A stretch of DNA of 64,000 nucleotides, taken from assembly GCF_024105665.1 (NCBI RefSeq), contig NZ_JAAAMK010000007.1:124001-188000 (forward strand). The letters run 5' to 3'. Origin of the DNA: Aliihoeflea aestuarii (lineage in GTDB: Bacteria > Pseudomonadota > Alphaproteobacteria > Rhizobiales > Rhizobiaceae). This document shows positions 16,085 to 24,896 of the stretch, piece after piece. Under the pieces are notes generated by a model. That model had not been told where the DNA came from. It saw only the letters and a list, made by a program, of their open reading frames with translations, and did not search any database. The position numbers were made by a program, and so were the translations under genes. Position 1 is the first letter of the stretch. Each line of letters begins with the position of its first letter.

Positions 16085-16410
16085 GGTTTCTGTTGCCAGG
16101 TACCTCCGAACCCCGCCTAGAAGTGCGAACCCCTAGGGCTTAATTTGAAGCGATCGCACAGCTTACGCTGCGAGACGTGCTTCCGCATAGTTGTCGTTTG
16201 CAACTACTATTGTAGCCCGATGACGGTGGTACCATGCCGGGTACAGCGTACTGTCTTTCAACGTCCGTCGATCCCATTTCACCCCCATCAGCAGCCCGTC
16301 GGATTTGACGAGCGGCCGGCGGGTTCCTGGTGGAGGTGGCGGTTTCGAAACCGCGTCCGGTCCATCTATTGCACAGTCGGTTTAGCACCATAGCCGCCTT
16401 GCGACGGCAG
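16085..16410 (-). ncRNA. ssrA: tmRNA, circularly permuted two-piece type; tag ANDNYAEARLAA
   Basis: Read on the minus strand, the acceptor piece comes first: a T-arm-like GCGGTTTCGAAACCGC followed by CACCTCCACCA, whose CCA end is at 16328. After an intervening segment of about 41 bases the coding piece starts at 16286 with GGGGGTGAAATGG. GGGGGTG pairs with CACCTCC, making the 7-bp acceptor stem. The tag reading frame is 16201 down to 16163: Ala-Asn-Asp-Asn-Tyr-Ala-Glu-Ala-Arg-Leu-Ala-Ala-stop. The molecule rescues stalled ribosomes and tags proteins for ClpXP. The outer ends (16085 and 16410) are estimates; the acceptor stem, CCA and tag are seen directly. Confidence 0.95.
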
Positions 16411-16513
16411 TTCACAAATAGGTGGTTTGCCGGCGATTGGCAAGGCTGCGGCGTCTTGACAGGAGGGCGGCGCGGCGTCAGTCAGCAGGCGGGGGCGCTG
16501 GCTACAGGGAGGG

Positions 16514-16828
16514 ATGATGGACGATCATCTCGCTGATATCCGCCGCTACGATCCGACGGCCGATGCCGAAGCAGTCGAGCGCATTGTGAAATATCTGGGC
16601 GTGGCGCTCAGGAATCCCCGCTCCGTTCACATCGATCCGCAGGAAAGCCGGCAAATCGCACGAGTGCGCGACAAATGGTGTTCCGGCAGACTTGGCTGCA
16701 GCGACGGCGAAAAATGCCACCTTGCGACGGAAATGGCGGCGCTGGCCATGGATGGCGACGGTGAAAAGCGGCGCGTGACGTTCTATTATCTGGTCGCCAA
16801 GCAACTGGGTCGGCTCGAAGCGCTTTAG
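16514..16828 (+). CDS. DUF2853 family protein
   Basis: A 104-aa protein matching DUF2853: start DDHLADIRRYDPTADAEAVERIVKYLGVAL, middle RQIARVRDKWCSGRLG, end RRVTFYYLVAKQLGRLEAL. Members are small helical proteins of unknown function. This copy has Cys residues in its middle part (KWCSGRLGCSDGEKCHL) whose spacing might bind a metal, but that is only a guess. It lies upstream of thyA on the same strand with about 165 bases between. Confidence 0.8.
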   Translation: MMDDHLADIRRYDPTADAEAVERIVKYLGVALRNPRSVHIDPQESRQIARVRDKWCSGRLGCSDGEKCHLATEMAALAMDGDGEKRRVTFYYLVAKQLGRLEAL

Positions 16829-16995
16829 CGGGCATGCACAGGCTGTCCACAGCTATCCACAGGCTTCGGAGGGCTTTTGCACAGGCGGAGCGGGGACAAC
16901 CGGGAGAAGGGTTTTCCGTTGCCGACGAAACCGGCGATCCATGGTCGTGACGGGCAGAATCGGATATCGACACGAGAAACGATCCGGAGAAATGG

Positions 16996-17826
16996 ATGTT
17001 GCAGCGAGCGGATGCCCCCGGGAACGATGTCGACCGGCAATATCTCGACCTTTTGCGCCATGTCCTTGAAAAAGGTGTGGACCGGGGTGACCGCACGGGC
17101 ACCGGCACGCGCGGCGTGTTCGGACATCAGATGCGGTTCGATCTGGAGCGCGGCTTTCCCGTCCTGACGACCAAAAAACTGCATCTGAAATCGATTATCC
17201 ACGAACTCTTGTGGTTCGTCGCGGGCGATACGAACATTCGCTATCTGAACGAAAACGGCGTGAAGATCTGGGACGAATGGGCCGATGAAAACGGCGAACT
17301 CGGACCGGTCTACGGCAAACAGTGGCGATCCTGGCCGAAGCCCGACGGCGGTTCGATCGATCAACTCGGCAATCTGGTCAACCAGATCAGGACCAACCCG
17401 GACTCGCGCAGGCTCATCGTGTCGGCCTGGAATCCGGCCGAGGTCGACCAGATGGCCTTGCCGCCCTGTCACTGCCTGTTCCAGTTCCATGTCGCGAACG
17501 GGCGGCTGTCGTGCCAGCTTTATCAGCGCTCGGCCGACATCTTCCTCGGCGTGCCGTTCAACATCTCGTCCTACGCGCTCCTGACGATGATGATCGCGCA
17601 GGTGACCGGACTGAAAGCCGGTGATTTTGTGCATACGCTGGGCGATGCGCATCTTTATTCGAACCATTTCGACCAGGCGCGCGAGCAATTGTCCCGGAAA
17701 TCCCACGCCCTGCCGGTCATGCATCTGAACCGCGAGGTGACGAGCCTCTACGATTTCCGGTTCGAGGATTTCCGGCTCGAAAATTATGTGGCGGAGCCGT
17801 CCATCAAGGCCCCGATCGCGGTCTGA
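16996..17826 (+). CDS. thyA: Thymidylate synthase (ThyA)
   Basis: A 276-aa enzyme that makes dTMP from dUMP with methylenetetrahydrofolate. It shows [34 protein letters not shown], the catalytic Cys158 in [20 protein letters not shown] and GDAHLYSNH. Length is normal for the long bacterial form, with about 13 extra N-terminal residues. The ATG at 16996 has GGAG six bases upstream. It overlaps folA by one base (TGATGG), so dTMP synthesis and the regeneration of its folate cofactor are translated together. Confidence 0.97.
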   Translation: MLQRADAPGNDVDRQYLDLLRHVLEKGVDRGDRTGTGTRGVFGHQMRFDLERGFPVLTTKKLHLKSIIHELLWFVAGDTNIRYLNENGVKIWDEWADENGELGPVYGKQWRSWPKPDGGSIDQLGNLVNQIRTNPDSRRLIVSAWNPAEVDQMALPPCHCLFQFHVANGRLSCQLYQRSADIFLGVPFNISSYALLTMMIAQVTGLKAGDFVHTLGDAHLYSNHFDQAREQLSRKSHALPVMHLNREVTSLYDFRFEDFRLENYVAEPSIKAPIAV

Positions 17827-18356
17827 TGGCGGGCATGACGCATCCGCCGGTCGGCATCTATGTCGCTATGGCCGAAAACGGCGTCATCGGCCGCAACGGT
17901 GATCTGCCGTGGCGGCTGTCGAGCGACCTGAAGCGTTTCAAGGCGCTGACGCTCGGCAAGCCGATCGTGATGGGGCGCAAGACATGGGAAAGCTTTCCCA
18001 GGCGCCCGCTGCCGGGGCGCACGAATATCGTGATCACGAAAAGCCGGGATTTCGCCGATGAGGGAGCCGTTCGCGCAGGCTCTTTGGAAGAAGCGTTATC
18101 GATCGCGGCAGGCGAACATCCAGATGAAATCTGCGTGATCGGTGGAGGCCAGATCTTCGCCGAAGCGATCGAGATAGCGGATGTCCTTCATGTGACGCAT
18201 GTGCTGGACGCTATTGAGGGAGATACGTTCTTTCCCCTTATAGATCCGCACGTCTGGAGACGCGGTCATTCGGAAACGATTCCGGCCGCCGAACGGGATA
18301 GCCATGCCACCGAGTATGTGATCTATCACCGTCTGGCCGCGACCAAGGGCCGCTAA
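17826..18356 (+). CDS. folA: Dihydrofolate reductase
   Basis: A 176-aa enzyme reducing dihydrofolate to tetrahydrofolate with NADPH. Motifs: VAMAENGVIGRNGDLPWRLSSDLKRFK with the substrate-binding Asp of DLKRFK region, GKPIVMGRKTWESFP, LPGRTNIVIT, and the NADPH-binding ICVIGGGQIFAEAI. Its start codon overlaps the thyA stop codon, the common thyA-folA pair. No sign of truncation. Confidence 0.96.
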   Translation: MAGMTHPPVGIYVAMAENGVIGRNGDLPWRLSSDLKRFKALTLGKPIVMGRKTWESFPRRPLPGRTNIVITKSRDFADEGAVRAGSLEEALSIAAGEHPDEICVIGGGQIFAEAIEIADVLHVTHVLDAIEGDTFFPLIDPHVWRRGHSETIPAAERDSHATEYVIYHRLAATKGR

Positions 18357-18477
18357 AACAGCGTATCGTCCGTCAATGCGTTGAAACGGCACGGATGGCC
18401 CCTTATAACGATTTGTAACGTTGGTTCGCGTCGGAGGTTCCGCCGCAACGCTGAGAATTCAGAACAAGAGGAAGTTC

Positions 18478-19617
18478 ATGCCCTGGAACAATCAAAGCGG
18501 CGGCAATGGCGGCGGCCCATGGGGCGGCGGCGGTGGCAATAATGGCGGCGGCGGTCCATGGGGCCAGGGGCCGCGTGGTCCGGGCGGTCCGCAAGGCACG
18601 CCTCCCGATCTCGAAGACATCATTCGCCGCGGGCAGGACCGATTGAAACAGGCGTTTCCCGGTGGCGGTGGCGGCGGCGTGAGCCCGGCCATGATCGGCA
18701 TCGGCGCGGTCGTGATCGCGGGCCTGTGGCTGTTTCAGGCGGTCTATACCGTCCAGCCGGACGAGCTTGCGGTCGAATTGCGCTTCGGCAAGCCGAAGGA
18801 CGAGATTTCCGAGCCGGGCCTGCACTTCCACTGGTGGCCGGTCGAAACCGTCGAGCGAGCCACCGTTGCCGAGCAACTTGTCCAGATCGGCGACCCGCGC
18901 TCCGGCGGAACCTCGACGGGTCTTATGCTGTCGGGGGACCAGAACATCGTCGACGTCCGGTTTTCGGTCGCGTATCAGGTCGCCGAGCCGCGCGATTATC
19001 TTTTCAATGTGGCCGAGCCCAACGACATGCTGCGGCAGGTCGCGGAAAGCGCCATGCGCGAGGTGGTCGGCCGCCGGCCCGCGCAGGACATCTTTCGCGA
19101 CGATCGTCAGGGCATCGCGGAAGAAGTTCGCGAGATCATGGAAACGTCCGTGACCGATTACGGCGCGGGTCTGGCGATCAACGCGATCTCGATCGAGGAT
19201 GCGGCGCCGCCGCGTGAAGTGGCGGACGCGTTCGAGGAAGTTCAGCGTGCCGAGCAGGACGAGGACCGCTTCGTCGAGGAATCCAACCAGTACTCCAACC
19301 AGCAGCTCGGCGCTGCACGCGGTGAGGCCGCTCAGGTTCGCGAAGAGGCGGCCGCCTATCGCAACCGCGTCGTGCAGGAAGCGCGAGGCGAGGCGCAACG
19401 CTTCATTTCCGTCTATGATGAATACGCCAAGGCTCCCGAAGTGACGCGTCAGCGCCTGTTCATCGAAACGATGGAAGGCGTGCTGCGCACCTCCAACAAG
19501 GTGATCGTCGAGCAGGGCGCCAACGGCGCGCAGGGCGTCGTGCCCTATCTGCCGCTGCCCGAACTCGACGCACGCCGCAATCCAACGACCGCATCGACCC
19601 AGGGAGGGGCAAACTGA
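18478..19617 (+). CDS. hflK: HflK, FtsH protease modulator (SPFH/prohibitin family)
   Basis: A 379-aa inner-membrane protein. The N-terminus is cytoplasmic and Gly/Pro/Asn-rich (MPWNNQSGGNGGGPWGGG and following). One transmembrane segment (MIGIGAVVIAGLWLFQAVYTV) is followed by the SPFH domain (VQPDELAVELRFGKP, LMLSGDQNIVDVRFSVAYQV) and an Ala/Glu-rich coiled coil (RGEAAQVREEAAAYRN). With HflC it forms a large periplasmic cage around FtsH. ATG 18478 has AGGAAG upstream. Its stop overlaps the hflC start. Confidence 0.95.
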   Translation: MPWNNQSGGNGGGPWGGGGGNNGGGGPWGQGPRGPGGPQGTPPDLEDIIRRGQDRLKQAFPGGGGGGVSPAMIGIGAVVIAGLWLFQAVYTVQPDELAVELRFGKPKDEISEPGLHFHWWPVETVERATVAEQLVQIGDPRSGGTSTGLMLSGDQNIVDVRFSVAYQVAEPRDYLFNVAEPNDMLRQVAESAMREVVGRRPAQDIFRDDRQGIAEEVREIMETSVTDYGAGLAINAISIEDAAPPREVADAFEEVQRAEQDEDRFVEESNQYSNQQLGAARGEAAQVREEAAAYRNRVVQEARGEAQRFISVYDEYAKAPEVTRQRLFIETMEGVLRTSNKVIVEQGANGAQGVVPYLPLPELDARRNPTTASTQGGAN

Positions 19618-20582
19618 TGGCAAATCGTCTTCCCATCATCGCCATCGTCGTCCTGGCGCTTCTGATTCTCGCCTATTCCTCGTTCTTCGTGGTCAATGAG
19701 CGCCAACAGGCGATCGTGCTGCGCTTCGGCGAGATCGTGGACGTCAAGACGGAGCCGGGGCTCTATTTCAAGCTGCCGTTCGGCTTCGCCGAGGCCGACA
19801 GCGTCCAGATGATCGAGGATCGCGTGATGCGCTTCGATCTCGACGACATCCGCGTTCAGGTCTCGGGCGGCCGGTTCTATGAAGTCGACGCTTTCATCGC
19901 ATACCGCATCGCCGATGCGCGTCGTTTCCGCCAGGCGGTTTCGGGCAGTGTGCCGCTTGCCGAACAGCGGCTGCGCACTCGTCTCGACGCGTCGCTGCGC
20001 CGGGTCTACGGTCTGCGCGGTTTCGAAGCGGCACTCTCGGACGAGCGTTCCTCGATGATGCGCGAAGTTCGCGATCAACTTCGCCCGGACGCGACGTCGC
20101 TCGGTCTCGAGATCACCGATGTGCGCATTCGCCGCACGGACCTGACCGCGGAGGTCTCGCAACAGACCTATGAGCGCATGCGCGCTGAGCGTCTTGCCGA
20201 AGCCGAGCGTCTGCGCGCTCGCGGCCGTGAAGCTGCTCAGCGTATCCGCGCTCGCGCAGATCGTGAGGTCGTCGAGATCGTCGCGGACGCGCGTCGCGAA
20301 TCGGAAATCCTTCGAGGCGAGGGCGAGGCCGAGCGCAATTCGATCTTCGCCGACGCCTTCACGCGCGACCCGGAGTTTTTCGAATTCTACCGTTCGATGA
20401 CGGCCTACACGAATGCGCTGAACGGCGATGCGACGACGATGGTCCTGTCGCCGGATACGGAGTTCTTCCGCTTCTTCGGCAGTGCAGCCGGCCGCGCACC
20501 GCAAGGGGAGAGCCCGGCGCAGCCGCAACCGGCGCCGCCTGCCGCGGGTGCGGACCTGACGACCGGCGCAACACAGCCTTAA
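19617..20582 (+). CDS. hflC: HflC, FtsH protease modulator
   Basis: A 321-aa SPFH-family partner of HflK. The N-terminal membrane segment is LPIIAIVVLALLILAYSSFFVV, then NERQQAIVLRFGEIVDVKTEPGLYFKLPF. The coiled coil (RMRAERLAEAERLRARGREAAQ) and DREVVEIVADARRESEILRGEGEAE are typical. The C-terminal end is Pro/Ala-rich. It starts inside the hflK stop (TGATGG) and is followed by DUF2065 and a Do-type protease, giving the conserved order hflK-hflC-DUF2065-degP of membrane protein quality control. Confidence 0.95.
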   Translation: MANRLPIIAIVVLALLILAYSSFFVVNERQQAIVLRFGEIVDVKTEPGLYFKLPFGFAEADSVQMIEDRVMRFDLDDIRVQVSGGRFYEVDAFIAYRIADARRFRQAVSGSVPLAEQRLRTRLDASLRRVYGLRGFEAALSDERSSMMREVRDQLRPDATSLGLEITDVRIRRTDLTAEVSQQTYERMRAERLAEAERLRARGREAAQRIRARADREVVEIVADARRESEILRGEGEAERNSIFADAFTRDPEFFEFYRSMTAYTNALNGDATTMVLSPDTEFFRFFGSAAGRAPQGESPAQPQPAPPAAGADLTTGATQP

Positions 20583-20592
20583 AGCGTCGTTC

Positions 20593-20778
20593 GTGTCGGA
20601 ATTTTTGATAGCCCTCGGTCTCGTTTTCGTGATCGAGGGCTTTTTCTACGGCGGAATGCCGTCCGCGGTGAAACGTCTCGCTTCACAAGTCGTGGAGCTG
20701 CCCGAGAGCACCTTGCGCTCGGTCGGCCTCGTTGCGATGGTGGCCGGCGTTTGTCTCATCTGGTTCGTCAAGGGCTGA
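20593..20778 (+). CDS. DUF2065 small inner-membrane protein
   Basis: A 61-aa protein with two hydrophobic helices: MSEFLIALGLVFVIEGFFYGGMP and LRSVGLVAMVAGVCLIWFVKG, separated by a short amphipathic stretch (AVKRLASQVVELPEST). This is the DUF2065 pattern, regularly found between hflC and degP. Function unknown; probably part of the HflKC-FtsH membrane unit by context. The start is GTG. The first third of the gene also holds a hairpin followed by five T residues (20610-20645), which could act as a partial terminator after hflC. Confidence 0.85.
   Translation: MSEFLIALGLVFVIEGFFYGGMPSAVKRLASQVVELPESTLRSVGLVAMVAGVCLIWFVKG
20610..20645 (+). terminator. Terminator-like hairpin inside the DUF2065 gene
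   Basis: AGCCCTCG (20610-20617) pairs perfectly with CGAGGGCT (20634-20641) and is followed by TTTTT. It sits within coding sequence 28-60 bases after the hflC stop. It might reduce expression of the genes downstream of hflC. It could also be chance imposed by the coding sequence. Confidence 0.35.
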
Positions 20779-20848
20779 GAGGGTCGCAAACGCGCCGCAA
20801 TTGGCCGGATCAATGCGCAGCAGAACGCGCTCTGGGAGAAACTGCCTG

Positions 20849-22387
20849 ATGACCATCAAAATCTCGATCCGCCGGAAACTCACCGTCGGCGTATCCATCG
20901 CAGCGCTCGGATTGACGGGACTTGCCGCCCCCGCGACGCAGGCCCTCGCGCAGGCGCAACCGGAAGCCGGCAGCGCCCAGCCGAACCAGCAAGGACCGGC
21001 CTCCGTGGCCGACCTGGCCGAGGGACTTCTGGATGCCGTCGTCAACATCTCGACATCGCAAAGCGCACCCAGCACACGCGGGCAGCGCAATGTGCCGGTG
21101 CCGCAATTGCCGGAAGGTTCGCCTTTCCAGGAATTCTTCGACGAGTTCTTCAATCAGCAGCAGGAGGGCGGGCCGTCCGGCCGCCCCATGCAGTCGCTCG
21201 GCTCGGGCTTCGTGATCGATGCCGAGGAAGGCATCGTCATCACCAACAACCATGTCATCGCCGATGCCGACCAGATCGAAGTGAACTTCGCCGATGGCGG
21301 CACCTTGCCTGCCGAACTCGTCGGTGCGGACCCGGAGACGGATCTTGCCGTGCTCAAGGTCGATCCGTCCGCCCGCGAACTGACGGCGGTCGATTTCGGA
21401 GATTCGCAAGCGATCCGCATCGGCGATTGGGTCATGGCCGTGGGCAATCCGTTCGGGCTCGGCGGTTCCGTGACGGTCGGCATCGTCTCGGCGCGGGGGC
21501 GTGACATCAATGCCGGTCGCTACGACGATTTCATCCAGACGGACGCCGCCATCAACCGCGGCAATTCCGGCGGTCCGCTCTTCGACATGCATGGCAACGT
21601 CATCGGCATCAACACCGCCATCATCTCGCCGTCCGGCGGTTCGATCGGCATCGGTTTCGCGATCCCCTCGCAATTGGCGACGAACGTCATCAGCCAGTTG
21701 CGCGAGTTCGGGGAAACGCGGCGCGGCTGGCTCGGCGTGCGCATCCAGCCGGTCACCGACGACATCGCCGAAAGCCTCGGCATGGACAACACCGCCGGCG
21801 CGCTGGTCGCAGGCGTGATCGATGGCGGCCCGGTCGATGACGGGACCATCCAGCCCGGCGACGTGATCCTTTCCTTCAACGACCGGCCGATCCGTCAGAT
21901 GCGCGATCTGCCGCGCATCGTGGCGGAAAGTCCGGTGGGCGAGGAGGTCGATGTCGTGATCGTGCGGCGCGGCGAGGAGCAGACCGTGCGCGTGACGCTC
22001 GGTCGCCTCGAGGACAGCGAGCAGATGGCGGAAGGCGGCGTGGTGACGCCCGACGAAGATACCGATGACGGCGAGGCTACTGCCGAGACTGTCGAGGTCC
22101 TGGGCATGACGCTGGCCTCGCTCGATGACGGTTCGCGTGGCGAATTCGGCATCGCTGAGGGCATTTCCGGCGTCGTCGTCATGGATGTCTCGTCCGGTTC
22201 GCAGGCCGCCGAGCGCAACATCACCGCCGGCGAGGTCATCACGGAAATCGCGCAGGAAGCCGTTTCGACGCCCGAAGACGTTCAGGCGCGTATCGATGCA
22301 CTCGAACAGCAGGGGCGGCGCAACGCACTTTTGATGCTCGCCTCACCGACCGGCGAATTGCGCTTCGTCACGCTCCGGATCGATTGA
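20849..22387 (+). CDS. Do-type periplasmic serine protease (DegP/DegQ/MucD family)
   Basis: A 512-aa trypsin-like protease and chaperone with two PDZ domains. The signal peptide (MTIKISIRRKL... ending near ATQALAQA) sends it to the periplasm. The catalytic triad is H135 in TNNHVIAD, D165 in DPETDLAVLKVD and S240 in GNSGGPLFD. PDZ1 begins around RRGWLGVRIQPVTDDIAESLG and PDZ2 around LGMTLASLDDG. It degrades misfolded envelope proteins. ATG 20849 is chosen because it starts the signal peptide and has GGGAG upstream. Its last 20 bases overlap the end of the GNAT gene on the other strand. Confidence 0.94.
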   Translation: MTIKISIRRKLTVGVSIAALGLTGLAAPATQALAQAQPEAGSAQPNQQGPASVADLAEGLLDAVVNISTSQSAPSTRGQRNVPVPQLPEGSPFQEFFDEFFNQQQEGGPSGRPMQSLGSGFVIDAEEGIVITNNHVIADADQIEVNFADGGTLPAELVGADPETDLAVLKVDPSARELTAVDFGDSQAIRIGDWVMAVGNPFGLGGSVTVGIVSARGRDINAGRYDDFIQTDAAINRGNSGGPLFDMHGNVIGINTAIISPSGGSIGIGFAIPSQLATNVISQLREFGETRRGWLGVRIQPVTDDIAESLGMDNTAGALVAGVIDGGPVDDGTIQPGDVILSFNDRPIRQMRDLPRIVAESPVGEEVDVVIVRRGEEQTVRVTLGRLEDSEQMAEGGVVTPDEDTDDGEATAETVEVLGMTLASLDDGSRGEFGIAEGISGVVVMDVSSGSQAAERNITAGEVITEIAQEAVSTPEDVQARIDALEQQGRRNALLMLASPTGELRFVTLRID

Positions 22388-22928
22388 TCGCGTCCGGTTT
22401 GAGAGAATAGACGACATGCGGCCTGAGGGCCGCATGTTCGTTCGGAACCCGCGGATGATCGAAGTCGCGCGAAGGATCGGCGACCATGCCGAGCCGCTTC
22501 ATGACAGCGATAGACGGTGCGTTCTCGCGGACCGCGAAGGCCACGATCTCATCGGCACCGACCGTATCGAAACCGTGCGCCACCCAGGCGCGGGCCGCTT
22601 CAGTCACGTAACCTTGGCCCCAATGTTCGGGCAGAAGCCGCCAGCCGATCTCGACGCTGCCGTCGAGCGCAGGCGACAGGTCGGCAACGCGGTTCAGTCC
22701 GAGAAAGCCGATGGTTTCGCCGGTCGCCTTCAACTCGGCGGCGCCGAATCCGATACCGTTCCGCTCCATTTCCGTCCGCACACGGTCCATCACCGCGTCG
22801 GCTTCCGCGCGCGTGCGGCGGAAGGGGAAGAAGCGCATGATCCGCTCATCCGAATTCAGCCGATGGAACGCCGCGCGGTCTTCGTCCCGCCAGTTGCGTA
22901 AAAGCAGTCGCTGCGTCTCGAACATCAT
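22368..22928 (-). CDS. GNAT acetyltransferase, RimJ/RimL type
   Basis: A 186-aa acetyltransferase: start FETQRLLLRNWRDEDRAAFHRLNSD, middle IGWRLLPEHWGQGYVTEAARAWVAHGF with the acetyl-CoA loop, end VMKRLGMVADPSRDFDHPRVP. It is of the family that acetylates N-terminal or small-molecule amines; the substrate is unknown. The end overlaps degP by 20 bases (convergent). The start overlaps the serB stop region by four bases (22925-22928), so it is probably cotranscribed after serB. A 9-bp perfect hairpin (CATGCGGCC / GGCCGCATG, 22415-22436) in its last part may end transcription of the protease gene from the other side. Confidence 0.85.
   Translation of the reverse strand: MMFETQRLLLRNWRDEDRAAFHRLNSDERIMRFFPFRRTRAEADAVMDRVRTEMERNGIGFGAAELKATGETIGFLGLNRVADLSPALDGSVEIGWRLLPEHWGQGYVTEAARAWVAHGFDTVGADEIVAFAVRENAPSIAVMKRLGMVADPSRDFDHPRVPNEHAALRPHVVYSLKPDAINRSGA
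22415..22436 (+). terminator. Hairpin downstream of the Do-type protease gene
   Basis: CATGCGGCC, loop TGAG, GGCCGCATG: a perfect 9-bp stem 28 bases past the protease stop. It lacks a T-run, so it is only a possible terminator. It lies within the GNAT coding region of the other strand. Confidence 0.4.
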
Positions 22929-23815
22929 GCGGCGAACTCGGCCTGCCGGTATCCCTGAAGGTAGAGGAGGGCGGTCAGGTCGCCATGGTCGATGCGGATG
23001 CCGGCTTCAGCGGCCACAGATGGCTTGGCATGAAGCGCCACGCCCATGCCCGCGATGCGGATCATGTCGAGATCGTTGGCGCCGTCGCCGACCGCGAGGA
23101 CATCGTTCGAGGTGACGTTCCTACGTGAAACGAGGTCGCGCAACGCGTCGGCCTTGGCTTCCTTGCCGAGGATCGGCTCTGCGACCTGTCCGGTCAGCCT
23201 GCCATCGGCGACGAGAAGAGTGTTTGCGCGATGTTCGTGAAACCCGAGATTGGCGGCGACGCGGCTGGTGAAGCTTTCGAAGCCGCCGGAAACGAGCGCC
23301 GTTGCCGCTCCATTCGCGTTCATGGTTGCAACCAGTTCTCGTGCGCCCGACGCCAGAGTGATGCGCTCGGCGATGACCTTGTCGATGACCGCCGCGTCGA
23401 GATCGCGCAAGAGTGCGACACGCTCGCGCAAAGCGGGTTCGAACGCGATCTCGCCATTCATGGCGCGCGCGGTGATGGCGGCGACATGCGCCTTGATGCC
23501 GATCACGTCGGCCAGTTCGTCGATGCATTCCTGATCGATCATGGTCGAATCCATGTCCGCGATCAGGATCGATTTGCGACGGTGAAAGGTATCGACGACG
23601 GCGACGTCGACGGGGCTCGGCACCGCCAGCGAACGTAAGGCGATCAGCGCCGCAGCCGCGGCCATGCCTGCCGGCAGATCGATCTCGCAGGCGATGCCTT
23701 CGCTGAGCCAGCGCGGTGAAGCGCTTGCGTTGAGGGTGGCTGCCGCCGTATTGGCCAGTTCGACAGTTACCGCCGGGCGAGCCGGGTGTGAGATCAGGAC
23801 GGCAACGAACGGCAT
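22925..23815 (-). CDS. serB: Phosphoserine phosphatase
   Basis: A 296-aa HAD-superfamily enzyme for the last step of serine synthesis. The HAD motifs are ILIADMDSTMIDQECIDELAD (nucleophile Asp of DMDST), ATALVSGGFESFTS (motif II Ser), and VLAVGDGANDLDMIRIAGMGVA (motif IV). The N-terminal about 80 residues form the small regulatory part common in alphaproteobacterial SerB. ATG 23815 (MPFVAVL) has GGAAAG about 9 bases upstream; longer upstream reading frame has no family sequence. It is divergent from miaA with 30 bases between the starts. Confidence 0.95.
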   Translation of the reverse strand: MPFVAVLISHPARPAVTVELANTAAATLNASASPRWLSEGIACEIDLPAGMAAAAALIALRSLAVPSPVDVAVVDTFHRRKSILIADMDSTMIDQECIDELADVIGIKAHVAAITARAMNGEIAFEPALRERVALLRDLDAAVIDKVIAERITLASGARELVATMNANGAATALVSGGFESFTSRVAANLGFHEHRANTLLVADGRLTGQVAEPILGKEAKADALRDLVSRRNVTSNDVLAVGDGANDLDMIRIAGMGVALHAKPSVAAEAGIRIDHGDLTALLYLQGYRQAEFAA

Positions 23816-23845
23816 GGCGAACTTTCCAGAACAGGCAGGACACAG

Positions 23846-24709
23846 GTGAAGGATGCGGTTCTGATAGCGGGGCCGACCGCCAGCGGCAAGTCGCGCCTGG
23901 CGATGGAGATCGCAGGGCAGATCGGCGGCGTCATCGTCAATGCCGATTCCATGCAGGTCTACTCCGTCCTGCGCATTCTCACCGCCAGACCGGGCGAAGC
24001 CGACGAAGCGGCCGTTCCGCATCGGCTTTTCGGGCATGTCGATCCGTCGTCGGCCTATTCGGTGGCGCAATGGGTGCGGGATGTGAGGGAGGTCGACACG
24101 GAAAGCCGGCCATGCGTTTTCGTGGGCGGAACGGGTCTTTATTTCCGCGCGCTGACGCAGGGCCTGTCCGAGATGCCGGATATCCCCGCGCCGATCCGGG
24201 AAAAATGGCGCGGTGCCTTGAGGGAGGAGGGCGCAGAAGCGCTTCACCGCGGGCTCAAGGAGTGCGATCCGATCGCAGCAGAACGGCTACGTCCCGGTGA
24301 CGGCCAGCGAATCGTCCGCGCGCTGGAGGTTTTCGACGTATCCGGCCGCTCGATCATCGACTGGCAGAGTGATCGCTCCGTGCCGATCATCGACGCCGAC
24401 CGTGCCCGCAAGATCGTCCTCCAGCCCGACCGGGACCGACTGCGCGCCAATATCGATCGGCGTTTCGACCAGATGATTGAGGCAGGTGCGCTGGACGAGG
24501 TTCGGGATATTCTCGCCATGGAATTATCGCCGACGCTGCCGGCCATGAAGGCGATCGGCGTGCGCGAGCTTGGCGACGTTCTGGGCGGACGGTCGCAACT
24601 TTCGGCTGCGATCGAGCGCGCGAAGGCGGCGACGCGGCAATATGCCAAGCGCCAGGATACCTGGTTCCGCAATCAGTTGACACCGGATTGGGACCGGACC
24701 GCAACCTGA
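23846..24709 (+). CDS. miaA: tRNA dimethylallyltransferase
   Basis: A 287-aa enzyme that adds a dimethylallyl group to A37 of tRNAs reading codons that start with U. The P-loop is GPTASGKSRLAMEIA; next are VNADSMQVYSVLRILTARP, FVGGTGLYFRALTQGL, GDGQRIVRALEVFDVSGRSI and the C-terminal MKAIGVRELGDVLGG and ATRQYAKRQDTWFRNQL. The start is GTG (MKDAVLIAG) with AGGA six bases upstream. The gene is divergent from serB. It is followed by overlapping palindromes that may end transcription. Confidence 0.95.
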   Translation: MKDAVLIAGPTASGKSRLAMEIAGQIGGVIVNADSMQVYSVLRILTARPGEADEAAVPHRLFGHVDPSSAYSVAQWVRDVREVDTESRPCVFVGGTGLYFRALTQGLSEMPDIPAPIREKWRGALREEGAEALHRGLKECDPIAAERLRPGDGQRIVRALEVFDVSGRSIIDWQSDRSVPIIDADRARKIVLQPDRDRLRANIDRRFDQMIEAGALDEVRDILAMELSPTLPAMKAIGVRELGDVLGGRSQLSAAIERAKAATRQYAKRQDTWFRNQLTPDWDRTAT

Positions 24710-24721
24710 CTGCTAATCGCT

Positions 24722-24748
24722 CGCGTTAAACGCGAAAATTAATTTTCG
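24722..24748 (+). terminator. Overlapping palindromes after miaA
   Basis: CGCGTTAAACGCG (24722-24734) is followed by and overlaps the perfect 16-base palindrome CGAAAATTAATTTTCG (24733-24748). Position just after the miaA stop suggests a terminator, though no long T-run follows. The remaining bases to 24896 are AT-rich leader of the GGDEF gene with no other feature I can support. Confidence 0.4.
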
Positions 24749-24896
24749 TCCAATCCTCGATTTTTCTAAATCCCTTTTTAATTCAGTGTTTTGAAATCAT
24801 TTTGCCATATTTCGAACTGCCAGATGATACTGCCGATGTTAACCTGGGATAAGGACTGATACGTCAGTCTGGTTGCCTTCGTGGGTCGAGGACTGC

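Noticed and set aside
16145-16415. Short open frames within 16060-16513
   Set aside because: This region is explained by the tmRNA gene, and the frames have no coding signs apart from the tag peptide.
16838-16862. CTGTCCACAG and CTATCCACAG upstream of thyA, similar to DnaA boxes
   Set aside because: Each has one or more mismatches to TTATCCACA, there are only two, and no origin genes or AT-rich unwinding region are near.
18380-18410. GTTGAAA and CCCCTTAT upstream of hflK, similar to a heat-shock sigma-32 promoter
   Set aside because: The spacer of about 12 bases is shorter than usual and the -35 lacks the leading C; support is too weak for a feature.
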